A stretch of 64,000 nucleotides of DNA from Streptomyces sp. NBC_00286 (GTDB taxonomy: Bacteria; Actinomycetota; Actinomycetes; Streptomycetales; Streptomycetaceae): the NCBI RefSeq assembly GCF_036173125.1, contig NZ_CP108054.1:806001-870000 (forward strand), written 5' to 3'. Below, piece by piece: positions 1-8,258 of this stretch; the first letter of the stretch is position 1; every line of letters begins with the position of its first letter. The notes below the pieces were generated by a model, which saw only the letters and a program-made list of their open reading frames with translations, did no database searches and had not been told where the DNA came from. The position numbers and the translations under genes were made by a program.

Positions 1-154
1 AGACCTCTCGCATGATCTCTTCGCAGCGCGTCAGCATCTCGCCTGTCATGGCCCCGCGCCGGTACTTGGTGACGAAGACCAAATGGACATGAAGATTGCA
101 GACGACATGACGGCCAGTGCGGACATCGGTATTTGGACTCCAGCGCGGTGACAT
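1..154 (-). CDS. tnpA: IS200/IS605-type Y1 transposase TnpA, N-terminal part (cut by window edge)
   Basis: The reverse strand reads MSPRWSPNTDVRTGRHVVCN and then LHVHLVFVTKYRRG, the conserved N-terminal strand of the small single-strand DNA transposases that excise and insert IS200/IS605 elements. Only about 51 residues are inside the window; the catalytic HUH pair and tyrosine lie to the left and cannot be checked. The ATG start is my choice: it precedes the conserved block by about 20 residues and lies 23 bp from the divergent tnpB. The divergent tnpA/tnpB layout is that of IS605-like elements, so the left end of the element is outside the window. Confidence 0.8.
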   Translation of the reverse strand, partial: MSPRWSPNTDVRTGRHVVCNLHVHLVFVTKYRRGAMTGEMLTRCEEIMREV

Positions 155-177
155 AGACCGAATGCTACAGTGATCGC

Positions 178-1500
178 GTGGCCACGGAACGTGTACAGGA
201 GAAGCGGCAGTTCGGGCACCGCGCCCGGCTGGCACTGGCCCCTGCACAGATCCGGCTCATCGACGCCCAGGCGCACGCCGCCCGTACGACGTGGAACCTC
301 CTGCACGACTGGTGGACGATGCTGCCGAAGGACGAGCGCACGCTTGCCGCGGCGGATGCCGCGATCCGCCAGGCCCGAAAGGACATCGACTGGCTCGCGG
401 CCCTTCCCGCCCAGGCCGCCCAGGCGGTGCTGAAGACCTACTTCCAGGCGTGGAAGAACTGCTGGGACGGCCGGGCCGAAGCGCCGAACTTCAAGGCCCG
501 TTTCCGCACCGTGATGAGCGTGGACGTCCCGCAGGGCCGCGACCTCCAGATCAAGCGCGTGCACCGCCGCTGGGGCATGGTCAACATCCCCAAGGTCGGC
601 CGTGTCCGCTTCCGCTGGACCAAAGATCTCCCCATCGGCAAGGCCGTCGGCACCGACAACAAGATCACCGGTGCCCGGCTGGTCAAGGACGCGCTCGGCT
701 GGCACATCGCCTTCCGCGTCCAGACCCTCGCCCCCGTGCCCGAGCCCCACACCGGCCCCGAAGTCGGCATCGACGCCGGAGTCAACATCCCCCTGGCCCT
801 GTCCGACGGCCACCATCAGGACCACGGTCGCCCCGCCCGCCTCCCAGACGGCACAGCCGACCGGGACAAGTGGCTCAACCCCGATGAAAAGGCCAAGCTG
901 CTCCGCCTGGAACAGCGGGCCGCGCACCGCAAGAGCTTCCGCAAGCCGGGCGAGAAAACCTCCAACCGGCTGAAGCGGACCTACGACCAGATCGCAAGCC
1001 TCCGCGCGACAGCCAAGCGCAGGGCGAGTGACTGGCAGCACCAGACCACCACCCACCTTGCCCGCACCTACGGCGTGATCGTGGTGGAAAAACTGGACAT
1101 CCCGAACATGGTCAAGAGTGCCAGAGGCACCATCGAGAACCCAGGGAAGAACGTCGCCCAGAAGTCCGGCCTCAACCGCTCCATCAGCCAAGAGGCGTGG
1201 GGACGCACCGTGACGATGCTGACGTACAAGGCCGCCCGCCACGGCGGCGCCCTGCACAAGGTCCCCGCCCCCGGCACCTCCCAGCGCTGCTCGATGTGCG
1301 GCTTCACCACACCGGGCAGCCGGGAGTCCCAGGCCGTGTTCGTATGCAAGAACGAAGACTGCGGATGGTCCGACAACGCCGACCACAACGCCGCACGGAA
1401 CGTCTTGCACCTGTACCGGATGGGCCACGCGCTCGTCCCGGCTGCCGGAAGGGCAGTCGTCAGGCGCCCCCGCGGCGTCAAGCCCGCCACCGCAAGGTAG
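178..1500 (+). CDS. tnpB: TnpB RNA-guided nuclease of an IS200/IS605 element
   Basis: A 440-residue TnpB, the ancestor group of Cas12: a RuvC nuclease guided by an RNA made from the right end of its own element. The RuvC residues look intact: Asp199 in GIDAG, Glu304 in VVEKLDI and Asp402 in NADHNAARN. Between the last two lies a zinc ribbon with Cys371/Cys374 (CSMC) and Cys390/Cys395. The N-terminal part holds the helical and wedge-like region expected for the family. The start is GTG. Length is normal and there is no frameshift, so the protein is probably functional. It lies divergent to tnpA and the element interrupts a methyltransferase gene. Confidence 0.93.
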   Translation: MATERVQEKRQFGHRARLALAPAQIRLIDAQAHAARTTWNLLHDWWTMLPKDERTLAAADAAIRQARKDIDWLAALPAQAAQAVLKTYFQAWKNCWDGRAEAPNFKARFRTVMSVDVPQGRDLQIKRVHRRWGMVNIPKVGRVRFRWTKDLPIGKAVGTDNKITGARLVKDALGWHIAFRVQTLAPVPEPHTGPEVGIDAGVNIPLALSDGHHQDHGRPARLPDGTADRDKWLNPDEKAKLLRLEQRAAHRKSFRKPGEKTSNRLKRTYDQIASLRATAKRRASDWQHQTTTHLARTYGVIVVEKLDIPNMVKSARGTIENPGKNVAQKSGLNRSISQEAWGRTVTMLTYKAARHGGALHKVPAPGTSQRCSMCGFTTPGSRESQAVFVCKNEDCGWSDNADHNAARNVLHLYRMGHALVPAAGRAVVRRPRGVKPATAR

Positions 1501-1558
1501 GAGGGAATCTCCCGGCTTCAGCCAGGAGAGCACTTCAATCCATCCACGGCTTCGGCTA
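1440..1558 (+). ncRNA. Candidate right-end (omega/reRNA) guide RNA of TnpB with guide at 1539-1558
   Basis: TnpB proteins use an RNA whose scaffold covers the 3' end of tnpB and the element's right end, and whose guide is the flanking DNA. Just after the stop codon there is a hairpin at 1509-1528 (CTCC-c-GGCT, loop, AGCC-a-GGAG), then TTCAA at 1534-1538, which looks like the element terminus. The next 20 bases (TCCATCCACGGCTTCGGCTA) would be the guide and belong to the interrupted methyltransferase gene. The 5' limit of the RNA is a guess from the family. Confidence 0.4.
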
Positions 1559-1910
1559 CATCGACCCGCACCGGCTCCTCCCGGCCGTCGCCTTCGTCCT
1601 GAAGCCGGACGGCCGTCTGTTCTTCTCCGTCCTGCATACCAACGCAGCCGCCCGCAGCCCCTCCCAGAGCGTCACCGCCCGCCCGGAGACCCTGCCGCTC
1701 GCCGGCGGAAAGCCGCTGACCGTGCACATGTGGGTACTCTCCCCGACGTTGTGGGAAGACCTCCTCGTCGACAACCGCCTCCTCGTTGACCGCATCGACA
1801 CCCTCGACGCACCCGATGACGGCAACCATGTCTCCGTCCGCCTCTTCCGAGCGCACCGCCCCTCCGGCGTCAGCAGCGGACCTGATTGTGTCGTTCAGTT
1901 GCGGACGTGA
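1539..1910 (+). pseudogene. 3' remnant of a SAM-dependent methyltransferase gene split by the IS element
   Basis: Directly after the presumed IS right end an open frame reads SIHGFGYIDPHRLLPAVAFVLKPDGRLFFSVLHTN and on to a stop. The segment from DPHRLL to LKPDGRLFFSV is the post-motif III part of class I methyltransferases (the chain that follows 'D.v...gvl.y..d'). No start codon or SAM-binding motif remains on this side; the 5' part should lie left of the window beyond tnpA. About 123 residues remain. I infer it was inactivated by the insertion; the element could restore it on excision. Confidence 0.7.
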
Positions 1911-1952
1911 CTTCTGGCCGTAGCCGCCGCTGCTCCGGGCCTTGTGTTCGCG

Positions 1953-2075
1953 TCACGCCTCGTCGGGGCGGCCCGCCAATGCCTCCAGCAGGAGTTCAAC
2001 CGCTTCCTCGAAGGAGCTGCCCCCCAAAACCCAGAGCGACCACTTCGAACTGAGCCCGGACAATGGGTGGTTCAT
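1953..2075 (-). pseudogene. Possible C-terminal remnant of a TetR-like regulator
   Basis: On the reverse strand one frame reads PLSGLSSKWSLWVLGGSS then FEEAVELLLEALAGRPDEA and a stop. The helix FEEAVELLLEAL followed by a short polar tail resembles the end of TetR-family ligand domains. No start or HTH is attached. The rest of 1911-2281 has only a doubtful 93-codon GTG frame on the plus strand with one hydrophobic stretch; I see no clear gene there. Confidence 0.25.
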
Positions 2076-2281
2076 GTTCTCTCGGCTGCCTTCATCGTCC
2101 TCGTCGGCCTCGGTATGGCGGCGGTCGCCGAGTACGTGCGGCGTTCTCCGTACTTCACTACTGGACGCGGTACCGATGCCGAGGCCATCACGCTCCCCAT
2201 GGACATGGACCGTACGACCATCTGAATCCGGCGGCCGTCTGAATCACCGCCCCCTTCACTCACCCCCACGGAGTTCACCGC

Positions 2282-3955
2282 ATGTCGCAGTCCCAGGTCA
2301 CGGGCCCCGCCGATCTCGTTCTCACCGGCGGGCCCGTCCACACCGTCGATGCCGCCCGCAGCCGGGCCACTGCCGTGGCTGTGCACGGCGGGCGGATCAC
2401 GGCCGTCGGCCACGACGAGGTGCACGCGCTGATCGGGCCGGGCACCGAGGTCGTGGACCTCGCCGGAAAGCTGCTGCTGCCGGGCTTCCAAGACGCCCAT
2501 GTGCACCCGCAGGGCGCGGGCCTGGAACTCGGCCTGTGCCACCTGGCCGACACGGTCGACCCCGCCGAGTACCTGCGGCGCATTCGTACGTACGCCGATG
2601 AGAACCCGGACGTCGAATGGATCACCGGCGGCGGCTGGTCCCTGGAGGCCTTCCCCGGCGGCACCCCCACCGCCGCGGCCCTCGACGCGATCGTCCCCGA
2701 CCGGCCCGTATTCCTGCCCAACCGGGACCACCACGGCGCCTGGGTCAACACCCAGGCGCTGGAGCGGGCCGACATCGACGCCCGCACCCCAGACCCCGCG
2801 GACGGCCGGATCGAACGCGACGCCGAGGGCAACCCGACCGGCATGCTCCAAGAGGGCGCCGTCCATCTCGTGGGCAGGCTGGTGCCCGACCCCACGCCCG
2901 AGGACCAACTGGCCGCCCTGCTACGCGCCCAGGCCGTCCTCCATTCCCACGGTGTCACCGCGTGGCAGGACGCCATCATCGGCGCGTACGCCAACATGAC
3001 CGACCCGGCACCCACCTACGAAGCGCTCCTGGACCAGGGCCTCCTCACCGCCCGCGTCGCAGGCGCCCTGTGGTGGGACCGCGAACGAGGCGCCGATCAG
3101 ATCCCCGAACTCGTGGCGCGGCGCGAGGAGTTGAGCAGGGGCCGGTTCCGCGCCGGCACGGTGAAGATCATGCAGGATGGCATCGCCGAGAACCACACGG
3201 CGGCCATGCTCGACCCGTATCTCAATCCCACCGGCTGCGGCTGCGTCCCGAACACGAGAGGCATCAGCTTCGTCGATCCCGGCGACTTGAAGAAGTACGT
3301 CACCGAACTCGACGCGCTCGGCTTCCAGGTGCACTTCCACGCCCTGGGTGACCGCGCGGTGCGCGAAGCGCTGGACGCCGTGGAGGCCGCCCGCACGGCC
3401 AACGGCCACCGCGACACCCGCCACCACCTGGCCCATCTGCAGGTCGTCCACCCCGACGACGTACGACGCTTCCGGCCCCTCGGCGCCACCGCCAACCTGC
3501 AGATGCTGTGGGCCGCCCACGAGCCGCAGATGGACGAGCTGACCCTGCCGTTCCTGGGCCCCGAACGCGGCGCCCGGCAGTACCCGTTCGGCGACCTGCT
3601 GCGCGCGGGCGCCACGCTCGCCGCGGGCAGCGACTGGCCGGTCAGCAGCCCCGACCCGCTCCAGGCCATCCACGTCGCCGTCAACCGCCGCTCCCCCAAC
3701 GCACCCGAGGGCACCCCCGAGTTCCTCCCCGAACAACGCCTCGACCTGGGCACCGCCATCGCCGCGTACACGGCGGGCAGTGCGTACGTGAACCACCTGG
3801 ACGCCCTCACCGGCAGCATCACGGTGGGCAAGGCGGCCGATCTGGTCGTACTCGACCGGGACCCGTTCGCGGGGCCGTCTGGGGAGATCGCGGCGACCCG
3901 GGTCCTGGAGACGTTCGTGGAGGGGGAACGGGTTTACTCGGCCCCTGATGCCTGA
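2282..3955 (+). CDS. YtcJ-like metal-dependent amidohydrolase
   Basis: A 557-residue amidohydrolase of the YtcJ / N-substituted formamide deformylase group, expected to hydrolyse an amide or related bond with bound metal in the cytoplasm. It starts with the small beta-sandwich strand (ADLVLTGGPVHTVDA), then the metal-binding HVH of DAHVHPQG (His73, His75) and ends with AAGSDWPV and a C-terminal sandwich (GKAADLVVLDRDPF), all family marks. The ATG has GGAG about 10 bases upstream. It stands alone: a regulator remnant lies upstream and a convergent CGNR gene downstream. The substrate is not predictable. Confidence 0.88.
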   Translation: MSQSQVTGPADLVLTGGPVHTVDAARSRATAVAVHGGRITAVGHDEVHALIGPGTEVVDLAGKLLLPGFQDAHVHPQGAGLELGLCHLADTVDPAEYLRRIRTYADENPDVEWITGGGWSLEAFPGGTPTAAALDAIVPDRPVFLPNRDHHGAWVNTQALERADIDARTPDPADGRIERDAEGNPTGMLQEGAVHLVGRLVPDPTPEDQLAALLRAQAVLHSHGVTAWQDAIIGAYANMTDPAPTYEALLDQGLLTARVAGALWWDRERGADQIPELVARREELSRGRFRAGTVKIMQDGIAENHTAAMLDPYLNPTGCGCVPNTRGISFVDPGDLKKYVTELDALGFQVHFHALGDRAVREALDAVEAARTANGHRDTRHHLAHLQVVHPDDVRRFRPLGATANLQMLWAAHEPQMDELTLPFLGPERGARQYPFGDLLRAGATLAAGSDWPVSSPDPLQAIHVAVNRRSPNAPEGTPEFLPEQRLDLGTAIAAYTAGSAYVNHLDALTGSITVGKAADLVVLDRDPFAGPSGEIAATRVLETFVEGERVYSAPDA

Positions 3956-4081
3956 GTGCGGGCACCTGGGGGAAGATCGCCCACTGCCACACCACCCCGG
4001 CCGCTGAGGGCGTGGCAGGTGTTCACCGATCCGATGTCACCAGCCGCCGTGTGCATGCCGCGGGGGCGCTGTCCGATCGAT

Positions 4082-4101
4082 GCGACGCGACGCGACGCGA
4101 C
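4082..4101. repeat. Four tandem copies of GCGAC
   Basis: A 5-bp microsatellite in the 193-bp gap between the amidohydrolase and the convergent CGNR gene. No gene or clear terminator is visible in this gap. Confidence 0.8.
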
Positions 4102-4148
4102 AGATGTGTCGCAGGCGTGGGGCTCAATTGGATGTACCGAGGTGAGGA

Positions 4149-4724
4149 TCAGTCCGCTGATCTGGAGGGTTTGCGCTGCTTGGCATTGAAGCGCGCTTTC
4201 TTCTGACGATTTCCGCACGTGTTCATGTCGCACCATTTCCGGGTGCGGCTTTGGCTGGTGTCGAAGAAGGCGGCCTTGCAGGTTGGTGACGCGCACAAGG
4301 CCAGTTTTCCGTCTCGTTCGCCTGCGATGATGCTGATGGCGTCGGCGGCGATCACGCTGAGGGCGTCTTCCACGCGGGAAGCCGAGCTGAGCCGCCATCG
4401 CCGCTTGCCCTCGGGCGTCAGGATCGCCGCGGCCCGGCCCTGAATGCTGCAGTCGTTGATGATGTGGACGGCAGACGCAGGGAGAGCGTCCTGGATCGCG
4501 GCGGCTGTCGCGGCGGCATGAATCGACTCCCTCAGTTCCCGAGCGAGGTCGAGCTGGGCGGTGGTGCAGGAGTCCACGGCGAGGCCGTTCACTGCCAGCC
4601 AGTCGACGAGTCGCTGCGGCGTGGGAATGCGCTCCACAGCGTCGCCCTGACGCTCCGTCAAGGTCGCCGTGAAGCTGGTCGCCAGCACGCTACCGAGGCG
4701 AAAGTCGGGGAACCCAGCAGGCAT
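4149..4724 (-). CDS. CGNR zinc-finger (ABATE domain) transcriptional regulator
   Basis: A 191-residue protein with an N-terminal ABATE-type sensor region (LGSVLATSFTATLTER, LVDWLAVNGL) and a C-terminal CGNR finger: CASPTCKAAFFDTS followed by KWCDMNTCGNRQKKARF, with two CxxxxC-type cysteine pairs. These proteins are DNA-binding regulators, usually of a neighbouring enzyme. It is divergent from an epoxide hydrolase, with two matching dyads in between; the first starts 2 bp upstream of this gene's ATG and covers its AAGGTGG ribosome site, so autorepression is likely. The ligand is unknown. Confidence 0.9.
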   Translation of the reverse strand: MPAGFPDFRLGSVLATSFTATLTERQGDAVERIPTPQRLVDWLAVNGLAVDSCTTAQLDLARELRESIHAAATAAAIQDALPASAVHIINDCSIQGRAAAILTPEGKRRWRLSSASRVEDALSVIAADAISIIAGERDGKLALCASPTCKAAFFDTSQSRTRKWCDMNTCGNRQKKARFNAKQRKPSRSAD

Positions 4725-4725
4725 G

Positions 4726-4807
4726 GAACCACCTTAGCTGGTTGCTCGTCGGCATGGAGGCCTGCTAGAACCGCCTTAGCCGGTTCACGGTAGGTCGAAG
4801 CCGGTTC
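4726..4807. promoter_or_regulatory. Divergent operator region with two GAACCR-CCTTAG-CYGGTT sites and a half site
   Basis: Site 1 (4726-4743) reads GAACCACCTTAGCTGGTT and site 2 (4768-4786) reads GAACCGCCTTAGCCGGTTC; both are dyads with AACC/GGTT arms and a shared CCTTAG core, 42 bp apart (four helical turns). A CCGGTTC half site follows at 4801-4807. Placement between the CGNR regulator and the hydrolase makes them the likely binding sites of the regulator. This is inference from position and symmetry. Confidence 0.6.
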
Positions 4808-4827
4808 CGCGACGGCCAGGAGGTGTC

Positions 4828-6003
4828 ATGCCCCGCCCAACCAGCGACGTGCAAGCATTCGAAGCCCACGCCACTGACGCTGACCTCGACGATCTGCGCG
4901 CGCGACTGGCCGCGGCGCGGCTACCGGAGGCCGAGACGGTCTATCGCGCCGCACCCGACCCTCGCCGATGGGACCAGGGCGTCCCTCTCGCCGACCTCGT
5001 CGATGTCGTGAACTACTGGCGCACCGGGTACAACTGGCGATCCTTCGAAGAGCGCCTGAACCGGATCGGCCAGTTCCGCACGACCATTGACGATCTGGGA
5101 ATCCACTTCCTGCACCGTCGATCCCCGCGCGCAGACGCCACTCCTCTGATCCTGACGCACGGATGGCCAGGCAGCATTGCCGAGTTCATCGACGTAGTGG
5201 ACGAGCTGGCAGATCCGAAAGACACAGACGCGCTGGCGTTCCACGTCGTGGTCCCGTCGCTACCCGGCTTTGGTTACAGCGACAAACCGGCCACCACCGG
5301 GTGGGGAACCGAAAAGATCGCGGCCGCATGGGTGGAACTCATGGGAAGGCTCGGCTACCACAAGTTCGCAGCCCACGGCGGCGACTGGGGAGGCAATATC
5401 ACCACGGTCCTCGGCGGCAGGTTCCCGACGCACGTGCTCGGCATCCACACAACGTTCGCAGAGGGACCGCCCGGGCTGACCACGGACGGGCTGACGGCGG
5501 TCGAGCGCAAATGGACCCAGGAAACCCGCGAATTCTACGAGGGGCCCCACGGGGCGTACGCGAAGCAGCAGGCGACCCGACCGCAGACCATCGGCTACTC
5601 GCTCGTCGACTCTCCGGTCGGGCTTCTTGCCTGGATCCTCGACAAGTTCGCCGAGTGGTCGGACACCGAAGACAGCCCGTTCGAGACGATTTCCAGAGAC
5701 CGCGTTCTCGACAACGTCACCCTGTACTGGCTGACCCGGACCGGCGCATCGGCGGCCCGCATCTACTACGAAAGCCATAACTCACTCGACCCAGAACTTC
5801 GGGTCGACGTCCCGTCAGCAATCACTATGTATCCCCGCGACATCGAGAAGTGTCCGCGTCCCTGGGCACAGGAACGGTACCGACAGATCGTCCGATGGAA
5901 GTCGCCCGAGAAAGGAGGACACTTCCCGTCGCTGGAGGTTCCCGAGTATTTCGTCAAGGATCTACAAGAGGGCCTCGCGGCAGTACTGACCGCCAATCAG
6001 TGA
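4828..6003 (+). CDS. Epoxide hydrolase (EHN plus alpha/beta-hydrolase fold)
   Basis: A 391-residue microsomal-type epoxide hydrolase, expected to open epoxides to diols. The N-terminal EHN lid (residues about 10-115) is followed by the oxyanion motif HGWPGS (111-116), the nucleophile Asp186 in AAHGGDWGGN and a C-terminal catalytic His in KGGHFPSLEVPE; the lid tyrosines are probably in the YYESHN and YRQIVRW segments. The ATG has AGGAGG 8 bases upstream. It is divergent from the CGNR regulator, with paired operators between, so expression is probably induced by its own substrate or a related compound. No signal peptide. Confidence 0.92.
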   Translation: MPRPTSDVQAFEAHATDADLDDLRARLAAARLPEAETVYRAAPDPRRWDQGVPLADLVDVVNYWRTGYNWRSFEERLNRIGQFRTTIDDLGIHFLHRRSPRADATPLILTHGWPGSIAEFIDVVDELADPKDTDALAFHVVVPSLPGFGYSDKPATTGWGTEKIAAAWVELMGRLGYHKFAAHGGDWGGNITTVLGGRFPTHVLGIHTTFAEGPPGLTTDGLTAVERKWTQETREFYEGPHGAYAKQQATRPQTIGYSLVDSPVGLLAWILDKFAEWSDTEDSPFETISRDRVLDNVTLYWLTRTGASAARIYYESHNSLDPELRVDVPSAITMYPRDIEKCPRPWAQERYRQIVRWKSPEKGGHFPSLEVPEYFVKDLQEGLAAVLTANQ

Positions 6004-6097
6004 ACGCGGCGCGGCGAAGACAGCGTGGAACACGTCGAGGTCTTTCGGATGGCAGGCGTCGACGCCCACTCGTCAACACCCCCGACTCCCCCATCAA

Positions 6098-6322
6098 CTA
6101 CAAAGAGCCGTCAAACCGGCTGATGATTTGGCGGAGTTCACATGCACTTCGCGGCGAAATGGCCTGCGTCACGGTGTCGAGGAGAGCGCGGGCTTCGAGG
6201 AGAGCGCGGGCTTCGAGGGGATCGCCGCAGCAGTACCAGTGCACGTTGCCCCACTCGTGGTCGTGCCACAGCTGGCGCTCGGGATGCCGGACGTAGTTCT
6301 TCCACAAGCAGGGCTTCGGCAT
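6098..6322 (-). CDS. Small Cys/His/Trp-rich protein with an internal 6-residue duplication (function unknown)
   Basis: A 74-residue frame (MPKPCLWKNYVRHPERQLWHDHEWGNVHWYCCGD...) rich in His, Trp and Cys, which is unusual for a chance frame in GC-rich DNA. Its end (LDTVTQAISPRSACELRQIISRFDGSL) resembles a C-terminal helix pair common in small Streptomyces hypothetical proteins. LEARAL occurs twice in tandem, from an 18-bp direct repeat at about 6180-6215. No strong ribosome site is visible, so it could be a remnant. It lies downstream of the PadR gene on the same strand. Confidence 0.45.
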   Translation of the reverse strand: MPKPCLWKNYVRHPERQLWHDHEWGNVHWYCCGDPLEARALLEARALLDTVTQAISPRSACELRQIISRFDGSL

Positions 6323-6369
6323 AGTTGCGGGACGCCCGGTTCATGGTGAGCACATGTTCCGACTCTTGA

Positions 6370-7011
6370 TCATCCATTGGGCGGGGCGTTCCAGTTCGCT
6401 CGCCGAAGAGTCTCGGCCATCTCGGTGGGGTCGGGGGCGGCGTCTGCGGGGTTGTCGGGCCACTGCTGGACAAGGGCGGTGGCCCAGTCGGCCCAGGTGG
6501 CGACGAGCCGGTAGTAGTCGGTCAGGAAGCGGCCGACGAGCTGGGTCTGAGCAGCTCGTTCCTGGAACTGGGCCTGACCGGCGACGTAGGCGCGGGCGGC
6601 GGACAGGTTCTCCTGATTGCGTTCCTCGGCCCAGGCCCGGGCCGCGCGGAGGTTGGCCAGTGCGTCGGCGGTGGTACCGGAGTCGGCGAAGAACACCTTC
6701 AGCAGCTGTTCGGACTCCAGCACCGGCCCGGCACCCGGTTCCCGGAGCCAGTCGGCCAGCGCGAGCCGCCCCTCGGCGGTGATGGCGTAGACGGTGCGCG
6801 GCCGGCGCCCGACGGCTTCCTTGGTCGCTTCGGCCAGGCCATGGCGGACGAGCTTCTTCGGTTCCTCGTAGAGCTTGCTCTGGGCGCGGGGCCAGATACG
6901 GCCCAGGTTACGGTCCATCCCCCGGGCGAGTTCGTACGTGCTCCAGGGCCGGATCGCGAGCAGCCCGAGGATTCCGTAGGACGTGGTGGTGAGTGAAGGG
7001 TCGGTTGACAT
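6370..7011 (-). CDS. PadR-family transcriptional regulator
   Basis: A PadR winged-helix repressor of 213 residues. The N-terminal winged helix reads TSYGILGLLAIRPWSTYELARGM, then YEEPKKLVRHGLAEA and GRRPRTVYAITAEGRLAL; the C-terminal half is the four-helix dimer domain. The start is the ATG before STDPSL with GAGGCG upstream, rather than a more distal in-frame start. It is divergent from a methyltransferase gene with a nearly perfect dyad between them, the usual PadR arrangement of self-control plus control of a neighbour. Confidence 0.9.
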   Translation of the reverse strand: MSTDPSLTTTSYGILGLLAIRPWSTYELARGMDRNLGRIWPRAQSKLYEEPKKLVRHGLAEATKEAVGRRPRTVYAITAEGRLALADWLREPGAGPVLESEQLLKVFFADSGTTADALANLRAARAWAEERNQENLSAARAYVAGQAQFQERAAQTQLVGRFLTDYYRLVATWADWATALVQQWPDNPADAAPDPTEMAETLRRANWNAPPNG

Positions 7012-7042
7012 ATTCGCCTCTGTGGGTGTATGCCCGAAATGA

Positions 7043-7061
7043 ATAGTCCCTTTGGGAGTAT
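7043..7061. promoter_or_regulatory. Candidate PadR operator ATAGTCCC-TTT-GGGAGTAT
   Basis: A 19-bp dyad with 8-bp arms and one mismatch, in the 55-bp space between the divergent padR-type gene and the methyltransferase. It overlaps the GGGAG ribosome site of the methyltransferase, so a bound repressor would block it. Assigned by position only. Confidence 0.55.
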
Positions 7062-7066
7062 AAGCG

Positions 7067-7924
7067 GTGGTGACCATGACCAACACACTTCAGATCGACC
7101 CGTCCAACGCTGAGCAGGCACGGGCATGGGACGGGGAGGAAGGTACCTACTGGGCGGAGCACGCCGATCAGTTCGACCTCGCGCTGCGCGGCTATCGCGC
7201 GCGCTTCTTCGCCGCAGCCGACATCTCCCCCACGGACCAGGTGCTGGACATCGACTGCGGCACCGGCGAGACCACCCGCGAGGCCGCGCGGCGGGCAAGC
7301 CGCGGCCGAGCCCTGGGCGTGGACCTGTCGGCCGCAATGCTCCGGGTGGCGCGACAGCGAGCGGCAACGCAGGGACTGCCCAACGCCGACTTCGCCCAGG
7401 CCGACGCCCAGGTGCATCCCTTCCCCACCGCGGCGTTCGACGTGGCTGTCAGCCGCACCGGGACGATGTTCTTCGCCGACCCGGTTGCCGCGTTCCGCAA
7501 CATCAGCCGCACGTTGCGCCCCGGCGGACGCTTCGTACAACTGGTCTGGCAGCCGCCTGCGCGCAACGAATGGTTCCTCGCGTTCACGCAGGCGCTGGCC
7601 GCCGGACGGCCGTTGCCCGCTCCTTCGCACGACGCGCCCGGCCCCTTCTCACTGGCTGAGCCCGAACGGGTGCGCGCCCTGCTGGCCGCGGCCGGATTCA
7701 CCGGCACGATCGAGGCACTCGAGGCCCCGATGCACTTCGGGGCCGACCCTGACCAGGCGTACCGGTTCGTCACCGGCCTCCTCGGATGGATGCTCGACGG
7801 CCTCGACGGCGCCCGCCGCGAGCGTGCGCTGGCCGAATTGAAAGCCACGCTCAAGGCCCATCAAGAACCACAGGGCGTCGTGTACCCCTCGGCGACCTGG
7901 CTCATCACCGCCACGCTCAGGTGA
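7067..7924 (+). CDS. Class I SAM-dependent methyltransferase
   Basis: A 285-residue Methyltransf_11/25-type enzyme. Motif I is VLDIDCGTGET (a Cys in place of the usual second Gly), followed by GVDLSAAMLRVARQRA, DAQVHPFPTAAFDVAVSRTGTMFFADP and the post-motif LRPGGRFVQLVWQ. GTG starts at 7067/7070 fit GGGAG at 7054-7058 better than ATG 7076. The 3' end overlaps the convergent hypothetical gene by 8 bp. Control by the divergent PadR regulator is likely. The methyl acceptor is unknown. Confidence 0.88.
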   Translation: MVTMTNTLQIDPSNAEQARAWDGEEGTYWAEHADQFDLALRGYRARFFAAADISPTDQVLDIDCGTGETTREAARRASRGRALGVDLSAAMLRVARQRAATQGLPNADFAQADAQVHPFPTAAFDVAVSRTGTMFFADPVAAFRNISRTLRPGGRFVQLVWQPPARNEWFLAFTQALAAGRPLPAPSHDAPGPFSLAEPERVRALLAAAGFTGTIEALEAPMHFGADPDQAYRFVTGLLGWMLDGLDGARRERALAELKATLKAHQEPQGVVYPSATWLITATLR

Positions 7925-8258
7925 CGTCGACCGATCCGTCGCACGAAGCGGACAGCGTGCGCGGTATCACCGTTCCGCTGGTGTCCAGTGCAGTCGAGAG
8001 ATCAGCCAGCAGCCCGTCCGGCATTGTTCGGGCTCCCAGAGCGCACGACCGCACCTGGTCGCGGCAGTCCTGCGCTTGCCGGTCTGGGGCAAACGTGGCG
8101 AACAGCGGGTGTGCCAGGCACTCGCGGGCCGCGTATCCGTCGTGGGTCTGGATGGTTCTGCGGTACAGGTCCTCGACGATGTGGCGCGCGGCAGGGTCCT
8201 CGGCGGAGCCGACCGCGTTGAGAACCGTGAGGCCCAACCGGATGTCGAAGACCGTCAT
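7917..8258 (-). CDS. Hypothetical protein, convergent with the methyltransferase
   Basis: A 113-residue frame from MTVFDIRLGLTVLNAVGSAED; it can be extended in frame through a GTG about 12 codons upstream, or to an ATG at 8408 that would run through the ArsR-type operator dyad and is therefore less likely. Composition is protein-like (RHIVEDLYRRTIQTHDGYAARECLAHPLFATFAPDRQAQDC). I do not recognise a family. It is divergent from the first ArsR gene. Confidence 0.55.
   Translation of the reverse strand: MTVFDIRLGLTVLNAVGSAEDPAARHIVEDLYRRTIQTHDGYAARECLAHPLFATFAPDRQAQDCRDQVRSCALGARTMPDGLLADLSTALDTSGTVIPRTLSASCDGSVDVT

Noticed and set aside
46..1533. 495-codon reverse-strand frame opposite tnpB
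   Set aside because: It is the GC-biased shadow of tnpB and has no recognisable protein composition.
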